This document shows, piece by piece, positions 22,447 to 31,086 of a DNA stretch of 64,000 nt; positions within the stretch are counted from its first letter, which is position 1; the number at the start of each line of letters is the position of its first letter. The translations under genes and the position numbers were made by a program. Location: contig CACCPA010000003.1 in the NCBI GenBank assembly GCA_902547755.1, positions 62,001 through 126,000 of the forward strand. Direction: 5' to 3'. Source of the stretch: Halieaceae bacterium (GTDB lineage Bacteria > Pseudomonadota > Gammaproteobacteria > Pseudomonadales > Halieaceae). The notes under the pieces were generated by a model. It was not told the DNA's origin. It was given only the letters and a program-made list of their open reading frames with translations, and made no database searches.

Positions 22447-23019
22447 TCAGGCGCGTAGAGGTACCTGCCCACTAAATTCGTCTTTAATACGTTGCCACTC
22501 CATGCCAAACCAGGGAGTCGTCTGCATTTTGTCATCATAGAGCCATTCATCCACCGTATTGATGGAGACCCATGTGGTCTCTGCAATCTCAGTAGAGTTG
22601 AAGTCTGGCTGGGGTCTACCGGTCACGTTTCCGATAAATACGGAGCACAGCTCGTGTTCACTGCCAATATCATTGAACATGGCGTGATATTGAAACTTGA
22701 AGAGGAATGTTAGTCGAGACTCTAAGTTGAGTTCTTCTTTGAGGCGGCGTTTGGTTGCTTGAGTCAGGGACTCTCCGCGTCTGGGGTGGCTGCAACAGGT
22801 ATTTGACCAATACTCAGGCCAAAGTGGTTTAAGTGAACTTCGTTGCTGAAGCAGCACCTCGCCCTGATCATTGAATAAGAAAATCGAAAACGCTCTATGC
22901 AAAACACCGTTGCCACGATGCGCAGCCGCTTTCTCCTCAAAGCCTATGACAACGTCATCGCTATCTACGAGCATCAGTGGCTCGTTATCGAAGGATACGA
23001 TGTTGGATTTTTCTTCCAT
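22447..23019 (-). CDS. idi: Isopentenyl-diphosphate delta-isomerase, type 1
   Basis: A 190-residue Nudix-fold enzyme that interconverts isopentenyl and dimethylallyl diphosphate, feeding the carotenoid tail and the geranylgeranyl tail of bacteriochlorophyll. The catalytic Cys lies in YWSNTCCSHPRRGES (about residue 80) and the acidic metal-binding residues in TKRRLKEELNLES and GSEHELCSVF. A C-terminal TPWF also matches the family. It lies downstream of pufA on the same strand, 237 bases on, so read-through from the puf operon is possible. In most purple bacteria idi follows bchP; its place here is a rearrangement. Confidence 0.93.
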   Translation of the reverse strand: MEEKSNIVSFDNEPLMLVDSDDVVIGFEEKAAAHRGNGVLHRAFSIFLFNDQGEVLLQQRSSLKPLWPEYWSNTCCSHPRRGESLTQATKRRLKEELNLESRLTFLFKFQYHAMFNDIGSEHELCSVFIGNVTGRPQPDFNSTEIAETTWVSINTVDEWLYDDKMQTTPWFGMEWQRIKDEFSGQVPLRA

Positions 23020-23066
23020 AACGTCAGTTTAAAGCGGTTTTGCTGTGTGCGTGGGGTAACAAAAGG

Positions 23067-23091
23067 TAAAAAAAAGACCCACTCCTTGGGG
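23067..23091 (-). terminator. Possible weak terminator between pufA and idi
   Basis: On the minus strand the sequence CCCCAAGGAGTGGGTC is followed by eight T residues. The stem is only about four base pairs (CCCA/TGGG), so the call depends mainly on the T tract. It would end puf transcripts before idi, or attenuate them. Confidence 0.35.
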
Positions 23092-23221
23092 AAGGACATG
23101 TGAACTTAGCAATTCGGGCGGAGATCGGCGATCGTAGCTCTGGGGGCAGGGTGATCGCGAAGTCCCGATTGGGTTCACATCGCAGCGTCTGGGGGCAGCC
23201 GGTGCGTGGGTCGGAAATATC

Positions 23222-23240
23222 GGAGCCCTTTTCAGGGCCC
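23222..23240 (-). terminator. Hairpin just after pufA
   Basis: GGAGCCCT-TTTC-AGGGCCC forms a seven-pair stem with one bulge, starting 17 bases after the pufA stop. No T tract follows, so it is more likely a 3'-end stabilising structure for pufBA mRNA than an intrinsic terminator. The rest of the gap to idi contains two copies of TCTGGGGGCAG (about 23137-23147 and 23187-23197). Confidence 0.4.
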
Positions 23241-23256
23241 GATTCTATGACGGTAC

Positions 23257-23457
23257 TTACTGCCGTGAGGGAGGGAGTGCCTCCGCCATGGCCGCAGGTG
23301 CCGCATATGGACCATCGATCCAGTTGTACTTCGCAGAGCTCAACAGGACGAAGTGGATCAGTACAGCTACTGAGAACAGGAAAACACCCTGCGCTACCAG
23401 TACCCGACGTGGATCAAAGATCTTCCAGATCCTTGAGAAGGGTTGGGTTAAGATCAT
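23257..23457 (-). CDS. pufA: Light-harvesting 1 alpha polypeptide
   Basis: A 66-residue antenna polypeptide. The sequence [19 protein letters not shown], followed by a single helix with the bacteriochlorophyll-ligand His35 ([17 protein letters not shown]), is typical LH1 alpha. The N-terminus is about five residues longer than usual (MILTQPFSR). A GGAGAG ribosome site precedes the ATG by 6 bases. It is the last gene of the puf operon, after pufB, whereas in most purple bacteria pufBA precede pufLM. The C-terminal tail ([16 protein letters not shown]) is Ala/Pro-rich. Confidence 0.95.
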   Translation of the reverse strand: MILTQPFSRIWKIFDPRRVLVAQGVFLFSVAVLIHFVLLSSAKYNWIDGPYAAPAAMAEALPPSRQ

Positions 23458-23530
23458 TTCATCTCTCCATTTTCAATCACGACAAGCCCGTCAAGCCGGA
23501 CAGTCGCTGGTTTAAGGTGATAGCCTCGGA

Positions 23531-23683
23531 TTACATTCCGAACCAGGGCTGCCACTTCCATACAAGTATGTGAGCTACGCTTGCGATAGCCACAAACGTC
23601 CACATGCCTTTTTCGTAAGACCGCATGAACTCGCTAGCTTCGCTAGCTGTGAGTCCTGACATGCCTACATTTTCGTCACTCAT
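23531..23683 (-). CDS. pufB: Light-harvesting 1 beta polypeptide
   Basis: A 50-residue antenna polypeptide starting at ATG 23683 behind a GGGAGG ribosome site; the longer open frame upstream is not used. The motif GLTASEASEF, the single helix with ligand His38 (ASVAHILVWKWQPWF) and the aromatic C-terminus identify LH1 beta. The second His that nearly all beta chains carry 18 residues before the ligand (in E-x-H) is Met20 here. It is separated from pufC by 231 bases with two hairpins, so pufBA transcripts may be processed or initiated separately from pufLMC. Confidence 0.95.
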   Translation of the reverse strand: MSDENVGMSGLTASEASEFMRSYEKGMWTFVAIASVAHILVWKWQPWFGM

Positions 23684-23840
23684 GGTTTTACCTCCCATGT
23701 AGTAGTTCGCGATCTGTCGCAGCTCGGTAATCAATACCTTGATACGACGTCCTTCACCGGAATTAGGGTGGAAACACCTTGATTCCGCTGATCTTCCCGG
23801 AGAGATGTCTGTGTAAGCACGCGTCCCCAGGGAGATAAGT

Positions 23841-23880
23841 CCACACGCTTGTGTGGTTACGAAGGCAGGGCAGATGCCCT
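23841..23880 (-). promoter_or_regulatory. Two intercistronic hairpins between pufC and pufB
   Basis: CCACAC-GCTT-GTGTGG (23841-23856) and AGGGC-AGAT-GCCCT (23867-23880) sit in tandem 35 bases after the pufC stop. In Rhodobacter, hairpins between the antenna and reaction-centre genes protect the antenna part of the puf mRNA and set LH1:RC stoichiometry. With the gene order reversed here, these would shield the 3' end of pufLMC or mark a cleavage site releasing pufBA. Function is inferred from position only. Confidence 0.5.
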
Positions 23881-23914
23881 CGCAGTTTTATTCATTCACT
23901 CTCTGCCGAGTTAT

Positions 23915-25009
23915 CTATTGATCACCACCTGTTGCCATATCAGCCATATCACTGGCCTCAGGCATTTCGCTTGCTTCTTCAGCGGGCGCTTCAGGCTCTG
24001 GTTGCGCAAGACGAGCAAGGTTTGGGTAGTCCTTGATCATGTTGGCGCCAAGTAGGGGCTTGTAAGCACCCTGGTGGCAGGTTTCGCAGTTAACTTTCTG
24101 CGCATCACCCAGCTTTCCAAGACGGTGAGGCGGCAGCCAGTCGGTGGTGGGATCAACGTAATCGTTGTTCATCTCACGGACCATTCGGATACCGTGCCAG
24201 GCTGTCACGCGCTGGGGAGAGCTTTCTTCCCAACGTGAGAAGGCGCGCGAGTTATGGCAGTAGGTGCAATTGACGCCTAGCGCACTGGAAAAATGCATCA
24301 TCAGGCTGTATCCCCACTCAGATTCTTTGAGTGATACACCGCCCTCATCCCGAAGGGCAGTTGTACCGGCATGACGCCCGTTTCTTGCATCGAGTAAGTA
24401 GGGTGTGAATGGGTCAACTGGTAAAGATGACAATCCCGCAGCGACTGAAGACACGTTTTGCATCTGATTCTTCATGCCACCTGCGACCTTATGGCCGGGA
24501 TTGATGTTCCAAACGTACTCAGGCACGTTTTTCCCGCGGTGGCAGGTATAGCAAGTGACACCCGCGCCGCCGACGTGTTGGCTCCAGTTCTCGTTGGCGT
24601 TCTGAGTCATCTGGATCATTACGCGCGCTACCTTTTTGGTGTAGAGCGTGTCCGCCGCGAATCCTTCACCCGCAACGTGACAGTAATTACATCCTTCCTC
24701 CGGTGAGACCCACTCGGTAATGGCGGCCATCAGACGTGTGAACTCACCCACCGATAGGTCACCAAGAACCTGAACGTTTTGATAAACGTCCTTGGACTTA
24801 GGTCCGACAGCGGGAACCGCGGGCAGGGCCTCTGGAACGATATTGTTTGCGTCCAGCTCGTTCAGGGTGTCGGGATTGTAAAGACCCTCCATCCCCGTGC
24901 CACGGTAGCCCCATTGAGTTGATTCGGGTGGTGGCATTTCACAGCCACCGAGCAGTAGCACCGTACCCAGACCAACAGTTGCAAATAGTTTGGTCGTTAG
25001 CGTTTTCAT
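23915..25009 (-). CDS. pufC: Reaction-centre tetraheme cytochrome c subunit
   Basis: A 364-residue periplasmic electron donor to the photo-oxidised special pair. A lipoprotein signal ends in LLLGGC (Cys23 lipidated). Four heme-binding sites CNYCH, CYTCH, CTYCH and CETCH are all present, with the axial Met residues in the helices preceding the first three ([30 protein letters not shown]). The C-terminus is a Glu/Ala-rich tail ([20 protein letters not shown]) not needed for heme binding. The start overlaps pufM by ATGA. Confidence 0.96.
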   Translation of the reverse strand: MKTLTTKLFATVGLGTVLLLGGCEMPPPESTQWGYRGTGMEGLYNPDTLNELDANNIVPEALPAVPAVGPKSKDVYQNVQVLGDLSVGEFTRLMAAITEWVSPEEGCNYCHVAGEGFAADTLYTKKVARVMIQMTQNANENWSQHVGGAGVTCYTCHRGKNVPEYVWNINPGHKVAGGMKNQMQNVSSVAAGLSSLPVDPFTPYLLDARNGRHAGTTALRDEGGVSLKESEWGYSLMMHFSSALGVNCTYCHNSRAFSRWEESSPQRVTAWHGIRMVREMNNDYVDPTTDWLPPHRLGKLGDAQKVNCETCHQGAYKPLLGANMIKDYPNLARLAQPEPEAPAEEASEMPEASDMADMATGGDQ

Positions 25010-25980
25010 TGTGCACCCTCAGTCAGTAGTGGATCGACGACCGCTTCGCCAATCATTGGATAGGTGGGTACGAGACCGTGCTTCATGCCCCACAGATACC
25101 AGTTTTCTACAACGGTTCCCGTGAGGAGGATGCCGATACCGCCCGTGACACAAGTCAGCACACCGAACCACCATGCCCACTTGTGGATGGATTCCATTGA
25201 AGCGTTGAAGCCCATGGTCCATCTCCAGAAGAGGGCACCGCGTTCTGCGGCTGTACCACGATCGGTGATTTGATCGATTTCACGGTCTGCGCCATATCGG
25301 CTAGTCGCCAAAATTGTGGCCCCGTGCATCGCAAATAAGACCGCTGATCCATAGAGGAAGAAGATGCTCCACATATGGAATGGGTTGTAGAATAGGTTCC
25401 CGTAACGCAGTGAGAATGCTGCCGTCCAGTCCAGATGCGGGAAGATCCCAAACGGTACCGCTTCAGACCAGCTCCCCATCAGAACAGGGCGAATGAAGCC
25501 CAACACAAGATAGAGCCAAATCGCTGCTGCGAAGGCCCACGCCAAGTGATTTCCCATGCCGTAGTTTTTGGCGAGTGCGAACGTGCGCCACCACCAGAGC
25601 ATGATCGAAAGTGTTAAAAAAGCACCCGCTATCAGCCACCATCCGCCATCATTAAGTGGTGGAAAAGAGAGGCCGTACTGGGGTCCAGGAGGCTCAAGTG
25701 CTAACCAAAATAGTTGGCGAACAAACTCAATAACATCCCAATTGACCGAAGCGAACATATTCAGGCCAATGATTAAGAACGCAATGGTACCTGTAAAGAG
25801 CGCTGCTACACCTAATGGCCCAAGGTATATGGGTCCAATTTGTGCGTCACCTAATTTCCCCATCAGATAGCTGTGGGTGAGAATGCCCGAGCGATCATCG
25901 TGTGTGTTCTCTACGGGGACGCCCGCGTAGTCAGGTGCAGATACCTGAACCGTTGTGAAGATATTTTGATATTCCATCAT
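25006..25980 (-). CDS. pufM: Photosynthetic reaction centre subunit M
   Basis: The 324-residue M subunit forms, with PufL, the pigment-binding core and carries quinone QA. Five helices are visible. Conserved sequence includes [19 protein letters not shown] (special-pair region), [10 protein letters not shown] (bacteriochlorophyll/iron His), [20 protein letters not shown] (iron ligands) and [19 protein letters not shown]. The C-terminal extension beyond Rhodobacter M ([16 protein letters not shown]) is typical of reaction centres that carry a PufC cytochrome. It overlaps pufC and lies 16 bases after pufL. Confidence 0.97.
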   Translation of the reverse strand: MMEYQNIFTTVQVSAPDYAGVPVENTHDDRSGILTHSYLMGKLGDAQIGPIYLGPLGVAALFTGTIAFLIIGLNMFASVNWDVIEFVRQLFWLALEPPGPQYGLSFPPLNDGGWWLIAGAFLTLSIMLWWWRTFALAKNYGMGNHLAWAFAAAIWLYLVLGFIRPVLMGSWSEAVPFGIFPHLDWTAAFSLRYGNLFYNPFHMWSIFFLYGSAVLFAMHGATILATSRYGADREIDQITDRGTAAERGALFWRWTMGFNASMESIHKWAWWFGVLTCVTGGIGILLTGTVVENWYLWGMKHGLVPTYPMIGEAVVDPLLTEGAQ

Positions 25981-25996
25981 CGTAGTGGTCCTCTTA

Positions 25997-26821
25997 TCAG
26001 TACCAGATAGGCAGCGTTAGCCACCAGTTCCACCATTCAGGCCATCCGCGGGTCCAAAATGGACCGCTGATGACGATGCAGACCGCACTCCAAAATGCCG
26101 CCGAAACAGCCACAAACATGCCCAGGCGGTGAATGCCCAGAGCGCCAATGGAGTAACCAATGTCGTCGCGGAAATATGTGTTCTCGTGCTCACCTGTCTT
26201 AACCGTTTCACCTTCCCTTGGGTTGGTGGCCATGAGAATCAATGATCCATGCATGGACAACGCCAGAGCGGTCGTGAAGAAGAAGGTCACCGCGAGCATG
26301 TGCGCGGGGTTGTAATGGAAGTGCAGGAATTGATAGCCGACGTTTGACACCCAGTCGAGGTGGCTCATGATGCCGTAGGGGAAACCATGACCCCAGGCAC
26401 CGAGCAGCATCGGACGAATAATGACCAGCGTCACGTAGGCCAAAACAGCGAAGGAGAAGGCGAAGGGAACATGCAAGCCCATACCGAGTTTTCTCGATAT
26501 TTCGACCTGACGCAAAATCCACGAAACAAAGGCACCCGTGGCACAAATCGTAATGATTTGCCAGAGTCCGCCCTCCCTTAACGGAGCCAAGCCCAACCCG
26601 TAAGACAGATCAGGTGGCGCAATATTAATGCGCCAGATATTCCACGTGTCGCCCAGGGCTGCACCGTAGAAAATTAGCGCTGTTCCAGTGACGGCAAAGA
26701 ACAGGGTCGTAATCCCGAAGAATCCGACATAGAACGGCCCCACCCAGAAATCGAAAAGATCTCCGCCGAGAAGGGTGCCCCCTCGGACTCGATACTTTCT
26801 CTCAAAGCTCATCATCGACAT
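25997..26821 (-). CDS. pufL: Photosynthetic reaction centre subunit L
   Basis: The 274-residue L subunit holds the active electron-transfer branch. The opening [20 protein letters not shown], the His of the special pair in [15 protein letters not shown], and iron-ligand His residues in [10 protein letters not shown] and GIHRLGMF are intact. Residue 105 is Gln in [12 protein letters not shown]. It aligns without gaps to Glu L104 of Rhodobacter sphaeroides, which hydrogen-bonds the active bacteriopheophytin. A GGGAGAAG ribosome site precedes the ATG. It is the first reaction-centre gene of the operon; the antenna genes come last. Confidence 0.97.
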   Translation of the reverse strand: MSMMSFERKYRVRGGTLLGGDLFDFWVGPFYVGFFGITTLFFAVTGTALIFYGAALGDTWNIWRINIAPPDLSYGLGLAPLREGGLWQIITICATGAFVSWILRQVEISRKLGMGLHVPFAFSFAVLAYVTLVIIRPMLLGAWGHGFPYGIMSHLDWVSNVGYQFLHFHYNPAHMLAVTFFFTTALALSMHGSLILMATNPREGETVKTGEHENTYFRDDIGYSIGALGIHRLGMFVAVSAAFWSAVCIVISGPFWTRGWPEWWNWWLTLPIWY

Positions 26822-26839
26822 TGCATACTTCTCCCTTCA

Positions 26840-26854
26840 GAGCGCATTGCGCTC
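26840..26854. repeat. Short palindrome in the pufL leader
   Basis: GAGCGCATTGCGCTC is a perfect inverted repeat with a one-base centre, 19 bases before the pufL start on the minus strand. It could fold in the mRNA next to the ribosome site, or be a protein-binding site; position is the only evidence. Confidence 0.35.
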
Positions 26855-26897
26855 CCTTCTTCCAGCCCGCGGTGGCAACTTGGGCTGACTTATCTAT

Positions 26898-26919
26898 CTC
26901 CAAGCCCGAAAGCTTGGAG
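26898..26919 (-). promoter_or_regulatory. Hairpin between the pufQ-like gene and pufL
   Basis: CTCCAAGC (26898-26905), loop CCGAAA, GCTTGGAG (26912-26919): a perfect 8-bp stem without a T tract, 10 bases after the upstream stop. In this position it would act as an mRNA processing or stabilising element at the 5' side of pufLMC rather than a terminator. Confidence 0.5.
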
Positions 26920-26929
26920 CCACACTTCG

Positions 26930-27193
26930 TTAAATTCTCATGAAGGCGTAGGGCGCAACGCTGTGCGCTGCCCGCTTAGCCTCCTGCCAGCAGTTAAGTT
27001 CGTGTTGCCGCACTAACTTCACCCGCGTAATTACTGCCTGCCCCAAAAACCACACAAAGACAGTGATAAACAGCAGACGAAACTGCATGTGTTCCCAGAC
27101 AGTTTTTCGCTCTGTATGTCGCTTACTCGTGGTCATACTTCCTCCCGTCATCAGCATTTGCCGTGCCGCGTTGTTGTAATTCTCTTCGGTCAT
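26930..27193 (-). CDS. PufQ-like small membrane protein
   Basis: An 87-residue protein between bchZ and pufL, the position of pufQ in Rhodobacter. One membrane helix ([21 protein letters not shown], about residues 38-58) is followed by the C-terminal block [18 protein letters not shown], which resembles the end of PufQ proteins. PufQ affects bacteriochlorophyll formation and complex assembly. The ATG at 27193 overlaps the bchZ stop as ATGA; a later Met (codons 14-20) is possible. The assignment is by position and partial resemblance, not by a confident match along the whole length. Confidence 0.6.
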   Translation of the reverse strand: MTEENYNNAARQMLMTGGSMTTSKRHTERKTVWEHMQFRLLFITVFVWFLGQAVITRVKLVRQHELNCWQEAKRAAHSVAPYAFMRI

Positions 27194-28638
27194 GCAGCGC
27201 TCCCGAGTTGCAGCTCATGGCTGGCATCTAAAACGTGCACTGAGTTCACTGATTCGGCGTTATCGCCTCGAGCCGCTTGCTCCGACGCGTCGCGCAGCCG
27301 TTTTGCGGCTGATATCCGAACTAAAATGGGTTGGTTTTCAATAATTTGATCAAGCAGCGACTGTGCGTCCTCTTGCCATGCGAGGCTCGCGCGAGCTGGC
27401 GTTGCCACGGTCTCATCGAGCTCGGTGCCGAGAGGCAAAATATTGAACAGGGCATCGAATAGGGCATTGCAGACCTCTTGAATTAGATAGCAAGCTCCGG
27501 CATACCCCATGAAGGGGGTTCCTGTGTGTCGCCGAATGATGGTGCCAGGCAGTGATGCGGGAATGAACATGCTTCGTCCACCTGCCTCAGCAGCGTACAT
27601 ACGCTCGTTGTAGCCACCAAAAACAATCAGGGGCCCCTTTTTGTGGATGGCTTCCCGAACCTCTCGGTTGTCTGGTTTGACGCCGGCCTTGCGCGAGAAA
27701 TGGAAGGCACACGGCAGACCCAGGTCTTCTTCCAGGAAGTGACGCAGGCCTCTGGTATAGGTCTCTGTTGCTACGACACCGAAACTGGCTGTTGCAAAGA
27801 AATCCTGCGTAACGGAACGCCAGAGGTCCCAGACGGGCTTCAGCGTCGTCATTTTTTCTTGGGCTATAAAGGGCTCGGGATCAATATCGAGAAGCTCACC
27901 TAGCTTTCTTAGGAACTTAGTGGTGCTGTCGAGACCAATAGGCGCCTGGAGATAGGGCTTATCGAGGGTCTCGCATAATTTACGTCCAAATTCGCGGTAC
28001 ATACAGATATTGACCGCTGCATCATCGAGGTTGGGTATTTCGTTCAGATGGCATCCCAAGGGGAAGACCATATTGACCTCCACGCCGATGCCAGCGAGGA
28101 GTCTCTGTATTTCTGCTAGGTCAGACCACGTATTGAAGTAGCCGTAGGCAGGTCCAATGATATTAACCTTCTTGGTTTCGGTCTTCGCTTCAGATTTCTT
28201 CGCTTTACGCTTTTTGGTAGCTCCGTATTGCTCCCACAGCCAAACCAAAGCGCGATCAGCACTCTGCCATTGATCTTCGTCAATGGTGCGTGGCAAGAAA
28301 CGTTTAATATTGGTGTCTTCTGGTGTGACCCCGCCGCCAATCATCTCAGCAATGGATCCAGTGACAACAACCGATGGCTTTTTAGGGTCAAGCGTGTGGT
28401 GTGCTCTACGTAGGGCACCCTCAGTACCGTGTTGACCGAGTTCCTCTTCGGCAAGACCGGTTACGACAATGGGTAGTTCGTGTGGTGGTAGACCGTCGGT
28501 GTAGTGAAGCACCGAGGTCACAGGAAGGTTTTCACATCCCACGGGACCATCAATGATGACCTGCAGGCCCTTCACTGCAGTAAAGACATAAACAGAGCCC
28601 CAGTATCCTCCGGCGCGATCGTGATCAAGTACTAGCAT
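27190..28638 (-). CDS. bchZ: Chlorophyllide a reductase subunit Z
   Basis: BchZ is the beta-like subunit of the nitrogenase-type chlorophyllide a reductase that reduces ring B. The 482-residue protein starts [20 protein letters not shown] and carries [14 protein letters not shown]-like cluster ligand sequence ([19 protein letters not shown], about residue 28-46), typical of the family. An insert rich in Lys ([19 protein letters not shown], about residues 140-158) looks like a surface loop. It abuts bchY (one shared base) and overlaps the pufQ-like gene. Confidence 0.95.
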   Translation of the reverse strand: MLVLDHDRAGGYWGSVYVFTAVKGLQVIIDGPVGCENLPVTSVLHYTDGLPPHELPIVVTGLAEEELGQHGTEGALRRAHHTLDPKKPSVVVTGSIAEMIGGGVTPEDTNIKRFLPRTIDEDQWQSADRALVWLWEQYGATKKRKAKKSEAKTETKKVNIIGPAYGYFNTWSDLAEIQRLLAGIGVEVNMVFPLGCHLNEIPNLDDAAVNICMYREFGRKLCETLDKPYLQAPIGLDSTTKFLRKLGELLDIDPEPFIAQEKMTTLKPVWDLWRSVTQDFFATASFGVVATETYTRGLRHFLEEDLGLPCAFHFSRKAGVKPDNREVREAIHKKGPLIVFGGYNERMYAAEAGGRSMFIPASLPGTIIRRHTGTPFMGYAGACYLIQEVCNALFDALFNILPLGTELDETVATPARASLAWQEDAQSLLDQIIENQPILVRISAAKRLRDASEQAARGDNAESVNSVHVLDASHELQLGSAA

Positions 28639-30101
28639 TAGCAGGTACCTCCCACACCGGTTTTTGCGATGATTTCTGGCGTCCAGACACCGCTGGTTGG
28701 GCCATCACCGATACCCTCAAAGAACTCCTCCATGGCAATCATACGAGGCTGGTTCGCGAGTGCGGAATTGATGACTTGTGCTACAGATCCGGCACCTGCC
28801 GCTCCCATGAGAGGGCGTGCAGAGATCAAATTGGTAAAGTAAAGACTCGGAATAGAGCGCTCTTTTGCCTTCTGGACGATCGGTGTCGTGCCAATCACAA
28901 GATCGGGTTTGAAGGCTTCCATTGCGATCAAGTCATCTTCGAGCGATGCCCTGAACTTGACTGAAACACCGCGGGCCTCTAGCCACTCAGCATCCACAGC
29001 CGAGAATTCAGTTTTGGGGCAGGCTGAGCCCACATAAGCGACGTCAGCACCACTCTCTATCAGCAAGCGGGCGACGAGAAGTTCTGAGCCTTCGTAGCCA
29101 GATAGCGTGATTTTGGCGTCAATGGGATTGTTGTCGAGTGCAGCCCGTATAGCACTCTTCTGCGTGCTAATTGCGGCATCGATGGAAGCGCGATCCGTAC
29201 CCAGAAGTTCACCCATGGCTTCGAGCCAGGCTGCCGTGCCCTCTACGCCGACTGGCGCGGAGCCACGCAAAGGACGTCCTGCCGCTCTGAATTGGCGGGC
29301 AGTTGCGGCGTAAAACGGATGAATCATCGCAGCGGCTTTGCAATCAAGCGCGGCGTAAAGCTCACGCCACTCGCGAGTAGGGACCACGGGTCCTGCCGCA
29401 GCTCCAAGCGAGTCGAGCAGACGATCGATGGTGATGGCGTCAACCGGGAACATTTCGCCAACCAGGGCCACCGTTGCCTTGTCCCGTTGAGACTCGGTTT
29501 GCACGGGCCGTGCAACGGGCCCTGCCTGAATTTCCGAACGGGCGTATTCCAGCATCGCCCCAGCAAGTACGTCCTTGGCTTCAGCATGCGTAGGCACACC
29601 GAAACCAGGGACATCAATCCCCACGATGCGCACTCCGTTGATCTCCTTTGGGAGCAGATCAAGCGGTACGCCCGATGCGGTAGGAACGCAGAGATTGATC
29701 ACTACCACGGCGTCGTTCGTCTCAGGCTCGGCTAAATCGTGCACTGCCTCGCGGATATCCTCGAACAGTTTGCCTGTCACCAATGACTCGGAATCGAATG
29801 GAACGTAGCCAACCGTTCGTTTGGCGCCATAAAAGTGAGAGGTAAACGTCAGACCGTAGACACAGCAGGCTGAGCCCGAGAGTACCGTCGCTGTGCGGCG
29901 CATCCGCAGGCCGACACGGAGTGATCCGAAAGCCGGACACATGCTTTGGGGCTGATCATGAGGCCCTTTAGGGTAATCCTCGCCAAACTGCGCCAGTAGC
30001 TCGGTTTTACCCGACGCACTGGCAGCCGCGGCTAACTGCTCCGCTCCAGCGTGGCAGCCGAGATCTTTTGTCTCGATGATGTCGGTGTCAGACGCTGTCA
30101 T
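28638..30101 (-). CDS. bchY: Chlorophyllide a reductase subunit Y
   Basis: BchY pairs with BchZ as the catalytic component of chlorophyllide a reductase. I start it at ATG 30101 (487 residues, [10 protein letters not shown]), which overlaps the end of bchX by 14 bases; the longer open frame lies wholly inside bchX. Conserved cluster sequence includes [24 protein letters not shown], where the Cys and the following [10 protein letters not shown] supply ligands. Length and order X-Y-Z are standard. Confidence 0.95.
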   Translation of the reverse strand: MTASDTDIIETKDLGCHAGAEQLAAAASASGKTELLAQFGEDYPKGPHDQPQSMCPAFGSLRVGLRMRRTATVLSGSACCVYGLTFTSHFYGAKRTVGYVPFDSESLVTGKLFEDIREAVHDLAEPETNDAVVVINLCVPTASGVPLDLLPKEINGVRIVGIDVPGFGVPTHAEAKDVLAGAMLEYARSEIQAGPVARPVQTESQRDKATVALVGEMFPVDAITIDRLLDSLGAAAGPVVPTREWRELYAALDCKAAAMIHPFYAATARQFRAAGRPLRGSAPVGVEGTAAWLEAMGELLGTDRASIDAAISTQKSAIRAALDNNPIDAKITLSGYEGSELLVARLLIESGADVAYVGSACPKTEFSAVDAEWLEARGVSVKFRASLEDDLIAMEAFKPDLVIGTTPIVQKAKERSIPSLYFTNLISARPLMGAAGAGSVAQVINSALANQPRMIAMEEFFEGIGDGPTSGVWTPEIIAKTGVGGTC

Positions 30102-31086
30102 AGACAACCTCGAGAGACGGCTTGTTGAGCGTTTCGACGCTGCATAGATCCGCAAGAGTGGCAGGCTGAAGAACCACATCCCGGCCGACCTCATCACCGT
30201 CAAACAGCCCCAAGAGTTCATCTTGGGTCATTGGCATCGGTCTGTGGGGTGAGGATTCGGCCGCATTTTTTGCCAGTTCGGCAAAAAGAGGGCCCCAGTC
30301 ACCGTCGGGGTGCCCAATGATTTCGTAACTCGCGCTTTTGCGACGGATGTCCTCATTGGCTGGAATTGACGCCAGCTCAGGAATACCAACGGCTTTACAG
30401 AAGGCTTGCGCCTGGCCCGTACCGTCGTCTTTGTTAGTGACCATACCGGCAACACCGACATTACCACCAAGTTTTCGGAAGTATTCGACTGCGGAGCACA
30501 CATTATTGGCTACATAGAGCGACTGCAGGTCATTTGAGGCGACGACAATGACTTTTTGACACATGTCACGTGCGATCGGTAAGCCAAAGCCGCCGCATAC
30601 GACATCGCCAAGGAAGTCGAGCAGGACGTAATCGAAGTCCCAGTCATGGAAGCCGAGCTTTTCAAGTGTCTCAAAGCCGTGAATGATGCCTCGTCCGCCG
30701 CAACCTCGACCGACTTCTGGGCCGCCAAGCTCCATGGCATAGACGCCGTCTCGCTTGAAGCAAACATCTTCAACACGGCACTCTTCGCCCGCCGCTTTCT
30801 TCGCCGAGGCTGTCTCAATGATGGTGGGGCAGGCCTTTCCACCGAAGAGAAGTGACGTCGTATCACTTTTCGGGTCACAGCCAATCAGCAATACCTTCTT
30901 GCCCTGCTGGGCCATCATGTAGCTCAAATTGGCAAGGGTGAAACTCTTTCCGATGCCTCCCTTGCCGTAAATAGCAATGATCTGGGTTCCTTCAGCGTTA
31001 TCTGCTGATGTGGCGAGAAGGTCTGCCCGTTCTCCGCTCGCCTCGAGCCCTGGATCGTATTCTGTCGCAGTTGCAGTTATGCTCAT
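30088..31086 (-). CDS. bchX: Chlorophyllide a reductase iron protein subunit X
   Basis: BchX is the NifH-like ATP-dependent electron donor for BchYZ. The P-loop [20 protein letters not shown] (about residues 38-57), DPKSDTTSLLFGG, and the cluster Cys regions GPEVGRGCGGRGI and [13 protein letters not shown] are intact. The ATG at 31086 overlaps the bchC stop (ATGA) and has GGAG 7 bases upstream, which favours it over a TTG four codons earlier. The protein has 332 residues with an N-terminal extension before the P-loop and a C-terminal tail longer than BchL's. Confidence 0.96.
   Translation of the reverse strand: MSITATATEYDPGLEASGERADLLATSADNAEGTQIIAIYGKGGIGKSFTLANLSYMMAQQGKKVLLIGCDPKSDTTSLLFGGKACPTIIETASAKKAAGEECRVEDVCFKRDGVYAMELGGPEVGRGCGGRGIIHGFETLEKLGFHDWDFDYVLLDFLGDVVCGGFGLPIARDMCQKVIVVASNDLQSLYVANNVCSAVEYFRKLGGNVGVAGMVTNKDDGTGQAQAFCKAVGIPELASIPANEDIRRKSASYEIIGHPDGDWGPLFAELAKNAAESSPHRPMPMTQDELLGLFDGDEVGRDVVLQPATLADLCSVETLNKPSLEVVYDSV

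Noticed and set aside
23137-23197. Two TCTGGGGGCAG copies between pufA and idi as a direct-repeat regulatory element
   Set aside because: Only two 11-base copies 50 bases apart after a terminator-like hairpin; no spacing or known-factor match supports a function.
23100-23573. A 157-codon plus-strand frame across pufA and pufB
   Set aside because: It is antisense to two well-recognised antenna genes and has no family resemblance or membrane pattern.
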